Source: Georgenia daeguensis
GTDB taxonomy: Bacteria; Actinomycetota; Actinomycetes; Actinomycetales; Actinomycetaceae
Length of the DNA: 64,000 nt
NCBI RefSeq assembly: GCF_039537705.1
Contig: NZ_BAABBA010000017.1
Location: forward strand, 33,254-97,253
Direction: 5' to 3'
Shown here one piece after another: positions 1 through 8,806 of this stretch. The position numbers and the translations under genes are program-made. Position 1 is the first letter of the stretch; each line of letters opens with the position of its first letter. The notes beneath the pieces are model-generated. The model searched no databases. It was not told the DNA's origin and saw only the letters and a list, made by a program, of their open reading frames with translations.

Positions 1-30
1 TCGGCGCCGCAGGCGCCGGAGGGAGCTCTC

Positions 31-1449
31 GTGAGCATCGATCGCACCATCAGCGCACCGACCACCGACGGCGCCACCGGGGAAGCCGCCCCGGGTGCCG
101 CCGTCGCCGCCGAGATCGGGGTGGCCGAACCCGCCGGCACCGCGCTGCGGACCTACGTGCTGGACACCTCCGTGCTGCTCTCGGACCCGCGGGCGATCCT
201 GCGCTTCGCCGAGCACGACGTGGTGCTGCCGGTGGTGGTAGTCACCGAGCTCGAGGCCAAGCGGCACCACTCCGAGCTCGGGTACTTCGCCCGCAGCGCG
301 CTACGGCTGCTCGACGACCTGCGCGTCACCCACGGCCGTCTCGACTCCGTGGTGCCCGTCGGCGAGGACGGCGGGACCGTCCGGGTCGAGCTGAACCACT
401 CCAGCGACCAGGTGCTCCCCTCCGGGCTCCGCCTCGGCGACAACGACACCCGGATCCTTGCCGTCGCCGCCAACCTCGCCGCCGAGGGGCACGCCGTGAC
501 GGTGGTCTCCAAGGACCTGCCCATGCGGGTCAAGGCCTCCGCCGTGGGCCTGCACGCGGAGGAGTACCGCGCCCAGCAGGTCGTGGACTCCGGCTACACC
601 GGCATGACGACGGCGGAGCTCACCGAGTCGGAGATGGCGCAGCTGTGGGAGGACGGCCAGGTGGTCGTCGCCGACCTCGCCACCCCGGGCTCTCTCGCCG
701 CCGTGCCGACGCACACCGGGGCCGTCCTGCACTCCCCGCGCGGGTCGGCGCTGGGGCGCGCCGCCTCGGACGGCACCCTGCGCCTGGTGCGCGGGGACCG
801 GGAGGTGTTCGGGGTGCGTGGGCGCAGCGCCGAGCAGCGCATCGCCATCGACCACCTCACCGACCCGGGGATCGGCATCGTCTCCCTCGGCGGCCGCGCC
901 GGGACGGGGAAGTCGGCGCTCGCCCTGTGCGCCGGCCTGGAGGCCGTGATGGAGCGCCGGGAGCACCGCAAGGTGGTCGTGTTCCGGCCGCTCTACGCCG
1001 TCGGCGGGCAGGAGCTGGGGTACCTGCCGGGCGACCAGGCCGAGAAGATGAACCCGTGGGCCGAGGCGGTCTACGACACCCTGGGCGCCCTCGTCGCGCC
1101 GGAGGTGCTCGACGAGGTCATCGCCCGCGGCATGCTCGAGGTCCTGCCGCTGACCCACATCCGCGGCCGGTCCCTGCACGACGCGTTCGTGATCGTCGAC
1201 GAGGCCCAGTCCCTCGAGCGCAACGTGCTGCTCACGGTGCTCTCGCGCATCGGGCAGAACTCCAAGGTGGTGCTCACCCACGACGTCGCCCAGCGCGACA
1301 ACCTGCGGGTGGGACGCCACGACGGCGTGGCCGCCGTCGTCGAGGCGCTCAAGGGCAACGAGCTCTTCGCCCACGTGACGCTCACCCGGTCCGAGCGCTC
1401 CGCCGTCTCGGCCCTGGTGACCGACCTGCTGGAGGGGATCGACCTCTGA
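31..1449 (+). CDS. PIN-PhoH family ATPase/ribonuclease
   Basis: 472 aa protein with an N-terminal PIN nuclease-like domain (acidic residue in VLDTSVLLSDP, Asp45, to about residue 190) followed by a PhoH ATPase domain (Walker A GRAGTGKS at 288-295, Walker B VIVDEAQ at 387-393). The family couples an RNA helicase-like ATPase to a PIN ribonuclease and is thought to act on RNA in the cytoplasm; the precise substrate is unknown. The start is GTG at 31 with a GGAGGGA ribosome-binding site at about 18-24. The first 35 residues are Ala/Thr/Gly rich and probably disordered. It appears to be a single-gene unit closed by the hairpin just downstream. Length and domain order are normal for the actinobacterial PIN-PhoH family. 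Confidence 0.93.
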   Translation: MSIDRTISAPTTDGATGEAAPGAAVAAEIGVAEPAGTALRTYVLDTSVLLSDPRAILRFAEHDVVLPVVVVTELEAKRHHSELGYFARSALRLLDDLRVTHGRLDSVVPVGEDGGTVRVELNHSSDQVLPSGLRLGDNDTRILAVAANLAAEGHAVTVVSKDLPMRVKASAVGLHAEEYRAQQVVDSGYTGMTTAELTESEMAQLWEDGQVVVADLATPGSLAAVPTHTGAVLHSPRGSALGRAASDGTLRLVRGDREVFGVRGRSAEQRIAIDHLTDPGIGIVSLGGRAGTGKSALALCAGLEAVMERREHRKVVVFRPLYAVGGQELGYLPGDQAEKMNPWAEAVYDTLGALVAPEVLDEVIARGMLEVLPLTHIRGRSLHDAFVIVDEAQSLERNVLLTVLSRIGQNSKVVLTHDVAQRDNLRVGRHDGVAAVVEALKGNELFAHVTLTRSERSAVSALVTDLLEGIDL

Positions 1450-1456
1450 GGCCCGG

Positions 1457-1506
1457 CCGGCCGGCCGGGGGCGCGCGGTGGACGCGCGTCGGCCCCGGCC
1501 GGCCGG
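1457..1506 (+). terminator. Hairpin terminator after phoH-like gene
   Basis: Perfect 14-bp inverted repeat (1457-1470 with 1493-1506, core GGCCGGCCGGGG / CCCCGGCCGGCC). Its 22-nt apical region contains a second GCGCG/CGCGC stem. It begins 8 nt past the stop codon. There is no T-run, as is common for actinobacterial terminators. Confidence 0.7.
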
Positions 1507-1524
1507 GGTGCCATGCTCTGGCGC

Positions 1525-2265
1525 GTGCCCGAGCTGTCCGCCCTCGCCTGGTCCCTCCTCATCCTCGGGGCGGTGCTGGTGGGGCTGAGCAAGACCGCCG
1601 TGCCGGGGGCGGCCACCATCGCCGTGGCGCTCTTCGCGGCGGTCCTTCCCGCCCGCGCCTCCACCGGGGCCCTCCTGGTCCTTCTCATGGTGGGGGACCT
1701 GTTCGCGGTGTGGTCCTACCGCGCGCACGCCGACGTGGCGACGCTGCGCCGGCTGGTGCCGACGGTGCTGGTCGGGGTGGCCGCCGGGACCGCCTTCCTC
1801 GCGGTGGCCGACGACGACGGCGTGCGGCGCACCATCGGCGCCATCCTGCTCGGGCTCATCGCCCTGACCCTCGTCCGGCGCACGCGGCCGCGGCGCACCG
1901 TCCCGGTGCGCGGTCGCCGGATCGTCACCGGCACCTACGGCGTCCTGGGCGGGTTCACCACGATGGTCGCCAACGCCGGCGGACCGGTGATGGCGCTGTA
2001 CTTCCTGGCCTCGAGCTACTCGATCAACCGGTTCCTCGGCACCGCCGCGTGGTTCTTCTTCGCCGTCAACCTCGTCAAGACGCCGTTCTCGATCTCGCTG
2101 GGGCTGATCGACGCCGACTCGCTGCGCCTCGACCTGGTGCTGGTCCCGGCGGTCGTCGCCGGCGCGCTGGCGGGCCGCCGCCTGGCGCGCCGGATCGACC
2201 AGCGGGTGTTCGAGCGGCTCGTCCTGACCCTGACGGTCCTGTCCGCCGCGTACCTGCTGGTGTGA
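1525..2265 (+). CDS. TauE/SafE family sulfite/anion exporter
   Basis: 246 aa, strongly hydrophobic protein with about eight membrane segments. The N-terminal segment has the family-typical LVGLSKTAVPGA, and the second half repeats it with GGFTTMVANAGGP. TauE/SafE permeases are thought to export small sulfur-containing or organic anions through the cytoplasmic membrane; the substrate cannot be told from sequence. I prefer GTG 1525 because CATGCT lies 7 nt before it (a near-consensus leaderless -10) and because MPELSALAW is a natural family start. ATG at 1513 would add only four residues. It stands alone and converges on the carbonic anhydrase gene. Confidence 0.85.
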   Translation: MPELSALAWSLLILGAVLVGLSKTAVPGAATIAVALFAAVLPARASTGALLVLLMVGDLFAVWSYRAHADVATLRRLVPTVLVGVAAGTAFLAVADDDGVRRTIGAILLGLIALTLVRRTRPRRTVPVRGRRIVTGTYGVLGGFTTMVANAGGPVMALYFLASSYSINRFLGTAAWFFFAVNLVKTPFSISLGLIDADSLRLDLVLVPAVVAGALAGRRLARRIDQRVFERLVLTLTVLSAAYLLV

Positions 2266-2294
2266 GCCGCCGGGCGCCCAGGCACCCCCCTGAC

Positions 2295-2325
2295 CGGCGC
2301 CCCGGTCGTTCGGCGCCCCGGTCGT
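2295..2325. repeat. 15-bp direct repeat in convergent gap
   Basis: CGGCGCCCCGGTCGT occurs at 2295-2309 and again at 2311-2325, separated by a single T. It sits between the convergent tauE-like and carbonic anhydrase genes. It probably arose by local slippage; no function can be assigned. Confidence 0.8.
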
Positions 2326-2329
2326 CGCG

Positions 2330-3043
2330 TCAGACGCCGAGCGCGCCCACGTGGTCCACCAAGTGCGCGGTGCCGTCCGCCAGCGTGTACTCCACGCCGA
2401 CGATCGCGCAGCGGCCCTCGGCGACGGCGGCCGCCAGCGAGCCGGAGTAGTCCCGCAGCATCTGCACCGTCGCGCGCACGTGCTCGCGACGCACCTCGTC
2501 GTCGTCGGGCAGCGTGACCGACCGGGGACCGCGGGCGGCGGCCGTGCCGGAGCCGGCGGCTGCCGCCGCGCCGTCGTCCTGTGCCTCGCCACCACCCGCC
2601 GGCCCGGCCAGCTGCGCGTGGGTGAGAAGCGAGGGGATGACCCGGTCGACGACGGCGCGCACGAAGCCCGTGGGCATCTTGCCGGTCATCAGGGCCTCGG
2701 TGGCGGCGCCGACCGCGCCGCACCGGTCGTGCCCCAGCACCACGACGAGCGGGGCCCCGAGGATGTCGACCCCGTACTCGATCGACCCGATCACCGTGGT
2801 GTCCAGGACGTGGCCGGCGGTGCGCACGACGAACAGGTCGCCCAGGCCCTGGTCGAAGATGATCTCGGCGGCCACCCGCGAGTCCGAGCAGCCGAAGAGC
2901 ACGGCGTAGGGGTGCTGCTCCTTGGCGACGGCGGCGCGGTGGGCGGCACCCTGGGAGGGGTGCTGCATGGCGTCGGCGACGAAGCGGGCGTTCCCGTCCT
3001 GCAGGCGTTGCCATGCCTGGGCGGGGGTCAGCGAAGTACTCAT
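2330..3043 (-). CDS. Beta-class carbonic anhydrase
   Basis: 237 aa cytoplasmic zinc enzyme that interconverts CO2 and bicarbonate. Zinc ligands are visible: Cys and Asp in GCSDSR, then His and Cys in VLGHDRCGAVGAA. The segment FDQGLGDLFVVRTAGHV, typical of the bacterial beta family, lies between them. A low-complexity Ala/Gly insert (around GGGEAQDDGAAAAAGSG) interrupts the C-terminal half. The start is placed at ATG 3043 (MSTSLTPAQAW); longer readings upstream have Arg/Ser-rich composition unlike a protein. It is a single gene divergent from the LpqY-like operon, 134 bp apart. Confidence 0.93.
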   Translation of the reverse strand: MSTSLTPAQAWQRLQDGNARFVADAMQHPSQGAAHRAAVAKEQHPYAVLFGCSDSRVAAEIIFDQGLGDLFVVRTAGHVLDTTVIGSIEYGVDILGAPLVVVLGHDRCGAVGAATEALMTGKMPTGFVRAVVDRVIPSLLTHAQLAGPAGGGEAQDDGAAAAAGSGTAAARGPRSVTLPDDDEVRREHVRATVQMLRDYSGSLAAAVAEGRCAIVGVEYTLADGTAHLVDHVGALGV

Positions 3044-3177
3044 GGGTCCATCTTCGCAGCGGTGCGGGGGAGCGCTCGCCGAGCGGCCGGGCCTGCGGTG
3101 ACCTCTCGATCTCTTCCGGTGGCGGGCCGGGTGACTTAGGGGTTTGCTGTCTGACACCACCAGCCGAGGGAGGCCAC

Positions 3178-4464
3178 GTGCGACGACGCAGACTAGTGGT
3201 AGGACTCACGGTCGTGGCGTTGGCCGCCGGGATGTCGGCGTGCGCCGCGGAGTCCGGCACGCCGACGCTGACCTGGTACATCAACCCGGACGCGGGGGGT
3301 CAGGAGCAGCTCGCGCAGACGTGCACCGAGGAGGCCGACGGCGCCTACACGATCGAGACGGTTCTGCTGCCGCGTCAGGCGGCGTCCCAGCGCGAGCAGC
3401 TGGCCCGGCGGCTGGCGGCCCGGGACTCCTCCATCGACATCATGAGTCTCGACCCCCCGTTCATCCCCGAGCTCGCCGAGCCCGGTTTCCTCGCGCCGGT
3501 GCCCGACGACGTCGCCGAGCAGACCACCGAGGGCGTGGTGCAGGGCGCCATCGACGGTGCCTCCTGGAACGACGAGCTCGTGACCGTGCCGTTCTGGGCC
3601 AACACCCAGCTCCTCTGGTACCGCAAGTCGGTGGCGGAGGCCGCCGGGCTCGACATGACGCAGCCCGTGACGTGGCAGCAGCTCATCGACGCCGCGGAGA
3701 GCCAGGACAAGCTGCTGGCCGTCCAGGGGCAGAAGAACGAGTCCCTGACCGTGTGGATCAACGCCCTCGTGGCCTCGGCCGGCGGGGAGATCATCACCAA
3801 CCCCGAGGCCAGCGGGCAGGACATCAAGCTGGGCCTCGAGTCCGAGGCCGGCAAGCAGGCGGCCGAGATCATCGGGCAGATCGGCACCTCGGGGGTCGGT
3901 GGGCCGGGGCTGCCGACGGAGGACGAGCCCACGTCGCTCACCGTGTTCCAGGGTGACCAGGGATCCTTCATGGTCAACTGGCCGTTCGTGTGGTCCTCCA
4001 CCGTGACCGCCGTGGAGGACGGCTCCGTCGACCAGGCCCTGCTCGACGACATCGGCTGGACCACCTACCCGCTCACCGGCGAGGGCGGCGAGGTGACCCC
4101 GCCCTACGGCGGCATCAACCTCGGCGTCGGCGCGTTCAGCGAGAACCCCGACCTCGCCTACCAGGCGATCGAGTGCATCGTGACCCCGGAGCACCAGGCG
4201 GAGTACTTCGCCACCAACGGCAACCCGGCCGCCTCGACCCAGGCCTACGACGACCCCGCGGTCCAGGAGGCCTACCCGATGTACGAGGCCATCCGGGACT
4301 CCCTCGAGAGGGCCGTCCCGCGGCCGCAGACGCCGTTCTACAACGAGGTGTCCACCGGGCTGCAGGAGACGTGGCACCCGCCGGCCTCGGTCGACCCCGA
4401 GAGCACACCGGTCAGCTCGACGGACTTCATCACCTCCGTGCTCCGAGGGGAGAGCCTGCTATGA
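3178..4464 (+). CDS. LpqY-like ABC transporter sugar-binding lipoprotein
   Basis: 428 aa extracytoplasmic solute-binding lipoprotein. An n-region of four arginines and a hydrophobic stretch lead to a lipobox ending in MSAC. The mature part matches the layout I know from mycobacterial LpqY, the trehalose-binding protein of the LpqY-SugABC importer: LPRQAASQREQLARRLAARD near the N-terminus, NTQLLWYR, then TVWINALVASAGG, VNWPFVW, and near the end RPQTPFYNEVSTGL followed by VDPES. The substrate is therefore probably trehalose or a related disaccharide; this is inferred from family resemblance. The start is GTG 3178 preceded by GAGGGAGG at 3166-3173. The stop overlaps the next gene by 4 nt (ATGA), so it is translationally coupled to its permease. 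Confidence 0.88.
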   Translation: MRRRRLVVGLTVVALAAGMSACAAESGTPTLTWYINPDAGGQEQLAQTCTEEADGAYTIETVLLPRQAASQREQLARRLAARDSSIDIMSLDPPFIPELAEPGFLAPVPDDVAEQTTEGVVQGAIDGASWNDELVTVPFWANTQLLWYRKSVAEAAGLDMTQPVTWQQLIDAAESQDKLLAVQGQKNESLTVWINALVASAGGEIITNPEASGQDIKLGLESEAGKQAAEIIGQIGTSGVGGPGLPTEDEPTSLTVFQGDQGSFMVNWPFVWSSTVTAVEDGSVDQALLDDIGWTTYPLTGEGGEVTPPYGGINLGVGAFSENPDLAYQAIECIVTPEHQAEYFATNGNPAASTQAYDDPAVQEAYPMYEAIRDSLERAVPRPQTPFYNEVSTGLQETWHPPASVDPESTPVSSTDFITSVLRGESLL

Positions 4465-5429
4465 CGACCTCAGCCACACCGCCGGTCGCCTCCCAGCGGG
4501 TCGCGCCCACGCGCGCCGCCCCGACCGGGAGAAAGAGCGACCGGACCCGGGCGGAGGGCCGGCTGGGCTGGTGGCTCGCCGGCCCGGCGTTCATCGTGAT
4601 GCTGGCGGTGACGCTCTACCCGATCCTGCAGGCGATCTACGACTCGCTGTTCCGCTACCGCCTCACGGCGCCGGACGAGCGCGAGTTCGTCGGCCTGGCG
4701 AACTACGGCGTCGTGCTCACCGACCCGATCTTCTGGCGGGACCTGTGGGTCACCGTGATCATCACGGTCATCACCGTGCTGATCGAGCTGGTCCTCGGGT
4801 TCGCCCTGGCGATGGTCATGCACCGCGCGATCCGTGGCCTGCGGGGGGCGCTCCGCACGGCGATCCTCGTGCCCTACGGCATCATCACCGTGGTCTCCGC
4901 CTTCGCGTGGTTCTACGCGTTCGACATCACCTCCGGGTACATCAACACCTGGTTCGACTGGGTCCCGGGCGTCAGCGAGGACCTCAACTGGTTCGCGAGC
5001 CAGGGCACGTCGCTCTTCGTCATCATCGCCTCGGAGGTCTGGAAGACCACGCCGTTCATCTCGCTGCTGCTCCTCGCGGGCCTGGCGCAGGTGCCGGGGG
5101 ACATGGAGGAGGCCGCCAAGGTCGACGGCGCCTCCCCGTGGCAGGTGCTGACGCGCGTGATCATCCCGAACATGAAGGCCGCGATCATGGTGGCCGTCCT
5201 CTTCCGCGCGCTGGACGCCTTCCGCATCTTCGACAACGTCTTCATCATGACGAACGGGGCCAACAACACCGAGGTGCTCTCCCTGCTCGCGTACCGCACC
5301 TCGATCGGGCGCCTCGAGATCGGGCTCGGGTCCGCGGTGTCGGTCCTGCTGTTCCTGTGCGTGATCCTCATCTGCTTCGCAGCGATCAAGCTGTTCAAGG
5401 TCGACCTCACGAGCGCGAGGGGGCAGTGA
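4461..5429 (+). CDS. SugA-like ABC sugar transporter permease
   Basis: 322 aa inner-membrane permease of the carbohydrate (CUT1/MalF-like) family, with about six membrane helices after a roughly 35-residue charged cytoplasmic N-terminus. The EAA loop that docks on the ATPase reads EEAAKVDGASPWQVLTRVII. It forms the translocation pore with the downstream permease and receives sugar from the LpqY-like lipoprotein. Its ATG overlaps the upstream stop by 4 nt, and its own stop is 1 nt before the next start, so the operon is tightly packed. Confidence 0.92.
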   Translation: MTTSATPPVASQRVAPTRAAPTGRKSDRTRAEGRLGWWLAGPAFIVMLAVTLYPILQAIYDSLFRYRLTAPDEREFVGLANYGVVLTDPIFWRDLWVTVIITVITVLIELVLGFALAMVMHRAIRGLRGALRTAILVPYGIITVVSAFAWFYAFDITSGYINTWFDWVPGVSEDLNWFASQGTSLFVIIASEVWKTTPFISLLLLAGLAQVPGDMEEAAKVDGASPWQVLTRVIIPNMKAAIMVAVLFRALDAFRIFDNVFIMTNGANNTEVLSLLAYRTSIGRLEIGLGSAVSVLLFLCVILICFAAIKLFKVDLTSARGQ

Positions 5430-5430
5430 C

Positions 5431-6279
5431 ATGGGCCGGCTGAGCACCCGCCAGAAGGTGGGCTGGGGGATCGCGGCGGTGCTGATCTTCGTGTACGCGC
5501 TGTTCCCGGTGCTCTCGATCTTCATGACGTCGCTGAAGTCCACGAGCGACATCCGCTCGGGGACGTTCCTGCCCCCGAAGGTCTCCTGGGAGAACTACCA
5601 GCAGATCCTCACCGCCGAGGGCGGGGCGAGGGACCTGTTCCTGCCGGCCCTGCGCAACTCGATCGGGATCTCGCTGATCGCTACGTTCATCGCCGTCGTG
5701 CTGGCGACGTTGTGCGCCTACGCCATCGCCCGCCTGGACTTCCGCGGCAAGAAGCTCATCCTGACGACGGCGCTCGGCGTCTCGATCTTCCCGGTCATCT
5801 CGATCGTCACGCCGCTGTTCAACCTGTGGCGCAACATCGGCCTGTACGACACCTGGCCGGGCCTGATCATCCCGTACCTGTCGCTGACGCTGCCGATCTC
5901 CATCTGGACGCTGGCGGCGTTCTTCCGCCAGATCCCGTGGGAGCTGGAGCAGGCCGCGCAGGTGGACGGGGCGACGCCGTGGCAGGCCTTCCGCAAGGCG
6001 ATCGTGCCGCTCGCCGCGCCGGGGGTGTTCACCACCGCCCTGATCGCCTTCTTCATCGCGTGGAACGACTTCGTCTACGGCATCTCGCTGACCTCGACCG
6101 CCGCCGCCCGTCCGGTGCCTGCCGCGCTGGCCTTCTTCACCGGGGCGTCCTACTTCGAGCTGCCGGTGGGCGCCATCTCAGCGGCGTCGATCATCGTGAC
6201 GATCCCGGTCGTCGTGCTGGTCGTGCTCTTCCAGCGCCAGATCGTGTCCGGACTTACCCAGGGAGCGGTCAAGGGCTGA
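5431..6279 (+). CDS. SugB-like ABC sugar transporter permease
   Basis: 282 aa permease of the MalG/SugB type. It has six predicted membrane helices, beginning with VGWGIAAVLIFVYALFPVLS, and an EAA loop EQAAQVDGATPWQAFRKAIV. It pairs with the preceding permease to form the heterodimeric channel. ATG 5431 follows the upstream stop by 1 nt; there is no room for a separate promoter. It ends about 30 nt before the ATPase gene. Confidence 0.92.
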   Translation: MGRLSTRQKVGWGIAAVLIFVYALFPVLSIFMTSLKSTSDIRSGTFLPPKVSWENYQQILTAEGGARDLFLPALRNSIGISLIATFIAVVLATLCAYAIARLDFRGKKLILTTALGVSIFPVISIVTPLFNLWRNIGLYDTWPGLIIPYLSLTLPISIWTLAAFFRQIPWELEQAAQVDGATPWQAFRKAIVPLAAPGVFTTALIAFFIAWNDFVYGISLTSTAAARPVPAALAFFTGASYFELPVGAISAASIIVTIPVVVLVVLFQRQIVSGLTQGAVKG

Positions 6280-6309
6280 GCAGCCCTCGCCGCGAGGAGG
6301 AGAACCTCA

Positions 6310-7635
6310 ATGGCATCCATCACCATGGACCACATCGTCAAGCAGTACGGCGACGGGTTCCCGGCCGTCAACGACGTCTCGCTCGACATCGACGACGGCG
6401 AGTTCGTCATCCTGGTCGGACCCTCCGGCTGCGGGAAGTCCACCCTGCTGAGGATGATCGTCGGCCTCGAGGACATCACCTCCGGCGAGCTGCGGATCGG
6501 CGACGAGGTCGTCAACGACAAGGCACCGCGCGACCGTGACCTGGCGATGGTGTTCCAGAACTACGCCCTCTACCCGCACCTGACGGTGTACGAGAACATC
6601 GCCTTCCCGCTGCGTCTGCAGAAGGGCCAGTTCTCCTCCGAGGAGGTGGACAAGCGGGTCCGGCGCGCGTCCAGCCTGCTCGAGCTCGACGAGCACCTCG
6701 ACCGCAAGCCCGCGAACCTCTCCGGCGGTCAGCGGCAGCGGGTGGCCATGGGGCGCGCGATCGTGCGGGAGGCGCGCGCGTTCCTCTTCGACGAGCCGCT
6801 GTCCAACCTCGACGCGAAGCTGCGCGGGCAGATGCGCACCGAGATCGCCCGCCTGCAGCGCAACCTCGGCATCACCACGGTCTACGTCACCCACGACCAG
6901 ACGGAGGCGATGACCCTGGGGGACCGGGTGGCGGTCCTGCGACGCGGCATCCTGCAGCAGGTGGCCAGCCCCCGCGGTCTCTACGACCAGCCGGTGAACC
7001 TGTTCGTGGCCGGCTTCATCGGCTCGCCGCCCATGAACTTCCTGGCCGGCGTGGTCACCGGGGACGTGCTGCGGCTGCCCATCGCCGACGTGCCCCTGGA
7101 CGATCGTCTGCGGGCGGCCGTGGGGAACCGGGAGACCGTGATCGTCGGGATCCGGCCGGACGACTTCGAGGACGCGGACCTCATCGCAGCCGACCGTCGC
7201 GGCTCGGGCGTGGTCTTCGACGCCAACGTGGACGTCACCGAGTGGCTCGGCGAGGTGCTCTACGCGTACGTGCCCTACGAGACCGAGGAGAGCGTGCGCA
7301 AGAAGCTCGACGAGCTCGACCGCGAGCTCGAGGGCGAGGGCATGCGCTCGCAGCTGGTGGTGGCGCTCGACGCCATGAGCCCGGTCCGGGACGGTGACGT
7401 TGCCGAGCTGTGGATCGACCCGACGAAGATCCACGTCTTCGATCCCGAGAGCGGCGACAACCTCACCCGTGACGAGGAGCGCGCCGCGAAGCTCGAGGAG
7501 GACGCCAAGGAGCAGCGGCGGCGTGCGCTCGAGCGGGCCCGGCGGCGCGCGGAACGGACGGCCGCGCCGGCCGGTCCGGACGGCACCACCCGGGAGAGCG
7601 GCACCCGGGAGGGCAGCACGGCGGCGGGTGCCTGA
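6310..7635 (+). CDS. SugC/MalK/UgpC-like ABC transporter ATPase
   Basis: 441 aa ATP-binding subunit that powers the importer. It has Walker A GPSGCGKST, signature LSGGQRQRVAMGRAIV, Walker B AFLFDEPLSNLDAKLR and switch His in YVTHDQTEAM. The C-terminal third is a MalK-type TOBE/regulatory domain. It is followed by an unusual highly charged tail of about 60 residues (Lys/Arg/Glu rich, then Gly/Thr) that probably forms a helix. A GAGGAGGA ribosome-binding site lies at 6294-6301. It is the last gene of the four-gene operon, and a hairpin overlaps its stop codon. No dedicated regulator is encoded beside it. Confidence 0.93.
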   Translation: MASITMDHIVKQYGDGFPAVNDVSLDIDDGEFVILVGPSGCGKSTLLRMIVGLEDITSGELRIGDEVVNDKAPRDRDLAMVFQNYALYPHLTVYENIAFPLRLQKGQFSSEEVDKRVRRASSLLELDEHLDRKPANLSGGQRQRVAMGRAIVREARAFLFDEPLSNLDAKLRGQMRTEIARLQRNLGITTVYVTHDQTEAMTLGDRVAVLRRGILQQVASPRGLYDQPVNLFVAGFIGSPPMNFLAGVVTGDVLRLPIADVPLDDRLRAAVGNRETVIVGIRPDDFEDADLIAADRRGSGVVFDANVDVTEWLGEVLYAYVPYETEESVRKKLDELDRELEGEGMRSQLVVALDAMSPVRDGDVAELWIDPTKIHVFDPESGDNLTRDEERAAKLEEDAKEQRRRALERARRRAERTAAPAGPDGTTRESGTREGSTAAGA

Positions 7636-7643
7636 CCCGCCGC
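7621..7643. terminator. Hairpin overlapping the sugC-like stop codon
   Basis: GCGGCGGGT (7621-7629) pairs with ACCCGCCGC (7635-7643) across a 5-nt loop containing most of the stop codon. It lies between convergent genes and could end transcription from both sides. Confidence 0.55.
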
Positions 7644-7660
7644 CGGCCGGCGCGAGCGAA

Positions 7661-8806
7661 TCAGTCCACGGTGAGCTCGGCGCGGGTGGGCGGGTTGGCG
7701 CCCTCCCGTGAGACCGTGATCGCCGCGATGCGCCCGGCGTGGTCGAGGATGCCCTGCAGGGTGGCCGTGTCGACCGCCCGGAGGGCGTCCCGACGGTCCG
7801 CGCCGAGCAGTCCCGCGCTCCACAGCCCGTCCAGGACGCCCGCGGTGAAGGAGTCGCCGGCGCCGACGGTGTCGACGACCTCGACCGCGCGGGCGGGTGA
7901 CGTCAGCTCCAGGCCCCCGGCCGTCCCGGCCCATGCGCCCGCGGAGCCCCGGGTGACGACGACCAGGCCAGGTCCCGCAGCCAGCCAGCGGCGGGCGACC
8001 GCGATCGGGTCCTCACCCGGGAACAGCCAGCCGAGGTCCTCGTCCGAGACCTTGACCAGGTCGGACAGGGCGACGATCTGCTCCACGCTCTGGCGAGTGC
8101 GCTCCCGGTCCTCCATGAGGTCGGGGCGCACGTTCGGGTCGTAGCTGATGGTGGCGTGCCGGCGGTGCCGCTCGACGGTCGACGTGACGGTTCGCGCGCC
8201 CGGCTCCAGCACCGCGGCGATGGACCCGGTGTGCAGCACCAGCGGCTCGAGCGCGGGGTCCGGCTCCGGCGGCGCCCACTCGAGATCGAAGACGTACGTC
8301 GCGGCGCCGGTGTCGTCGAGCCTGGCGCGTGCGGTGGAGGTGCGGGAGGCGCGGGCGGAGGCCGGGGCGAGGCGGACCTCCTCCAGCTCCAGGTGCGAGC
8401 GCAGCAGCGCCCCGTGCGGGTCCGCGCCGAACCACGAGACGAGCTCGACGTCGCGGCCCAGCCGGGCGAGCCCGACGGCCACGTTGGCGGGGGAGCCGCC
8501 GGGGTGCTCCGACGGCTCCTCGCCCGGCCGCTCGACGATGTCGACCAGCGCCTCGCCGATCACGAGCGCGGAGCCGGTGGCGGGGTCGCGCGCCAGCCGG
8601 TCCCTGGCGGTGGCGCCCCACGCCTCCGAGGTGGGCGCCTTCGGTCCCTCGGAGAGCTCCGGGTCGCCGACCGGGCGGAAGGGGTCGTGCTCGGCCGGTG
8701 CCTTCGGGGACCGTTCGATCGTGCTGCCGTCGCCGCCGGGGGCGTTGCCCGCACGCTGCGGCGGAACGGCACCGGCGGGCTCGGGGGTGGTGAACGGCTC
8801 GCTCAT
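7661..8806 (-). CDS. PfkB family sugar kinase with N-terminal extension
   Basis: 381 aa ribokinase-family kinase, fructokinase-like. The catalytic domain begins near residue 79 (ALVIGEALVDIVE), contains PGGSPANVAVGLARLG and ends with the family's C-terminal signature DTVGAGDSFTAGVLDGL carrying the catalytic Asp. It probably phosphorylates a monosaccharide such as fructose; the substrate is not certain. The first ~78 residues (Pro/Gly/Glu rich, disordered-looking) are extra for the family. The start is fixed by context: its ATG overlaps the xseB stop in an ATGA. A sugar kinase coupled to exonuclease VII genes is an odd pairing. The adjacent sugar importer, on the opposite strand, is a more natural partner. 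Confidence 0.88.
   Translation of the reverse strand: MSEPFTTPEPAGAVPPQRAGNAPGGDGSTIERSPKAPAEHDPFRPVGDPELSEGPKAPTSEAWGATARDRLARDPATGSALVIGEALVDIVERPGEEPSEHPGGSPANVAVGLARLGRDVELVSWFGADPHGALLRSHLELEEVRLAPASARASRTSTARARLDDTGAATYVFDLEWAPPEPDPALEPLVLHTGSIAAVLEPGARTVTSTVERHRRHATISYDPNVRPDLMEDRERTRQSVEQIVALSDLVKVSDEDLGWLFPGEDPIAVARRWLAAGPGLVVVTRGSAGAWAGTAGGLELTSPARAVEVVDTVGAGDSFTAGVLDGLWSAGLLGADRRDALRAVDTATLQGILDHAGRIAAITVSREGANPPTRAELTVD

Noticed and set aside
1..30. Possible end of an upstream gene
   Set aside because: Only 30 nt, containing the ribosome-binding site of the first gene; nothing can be assigned.
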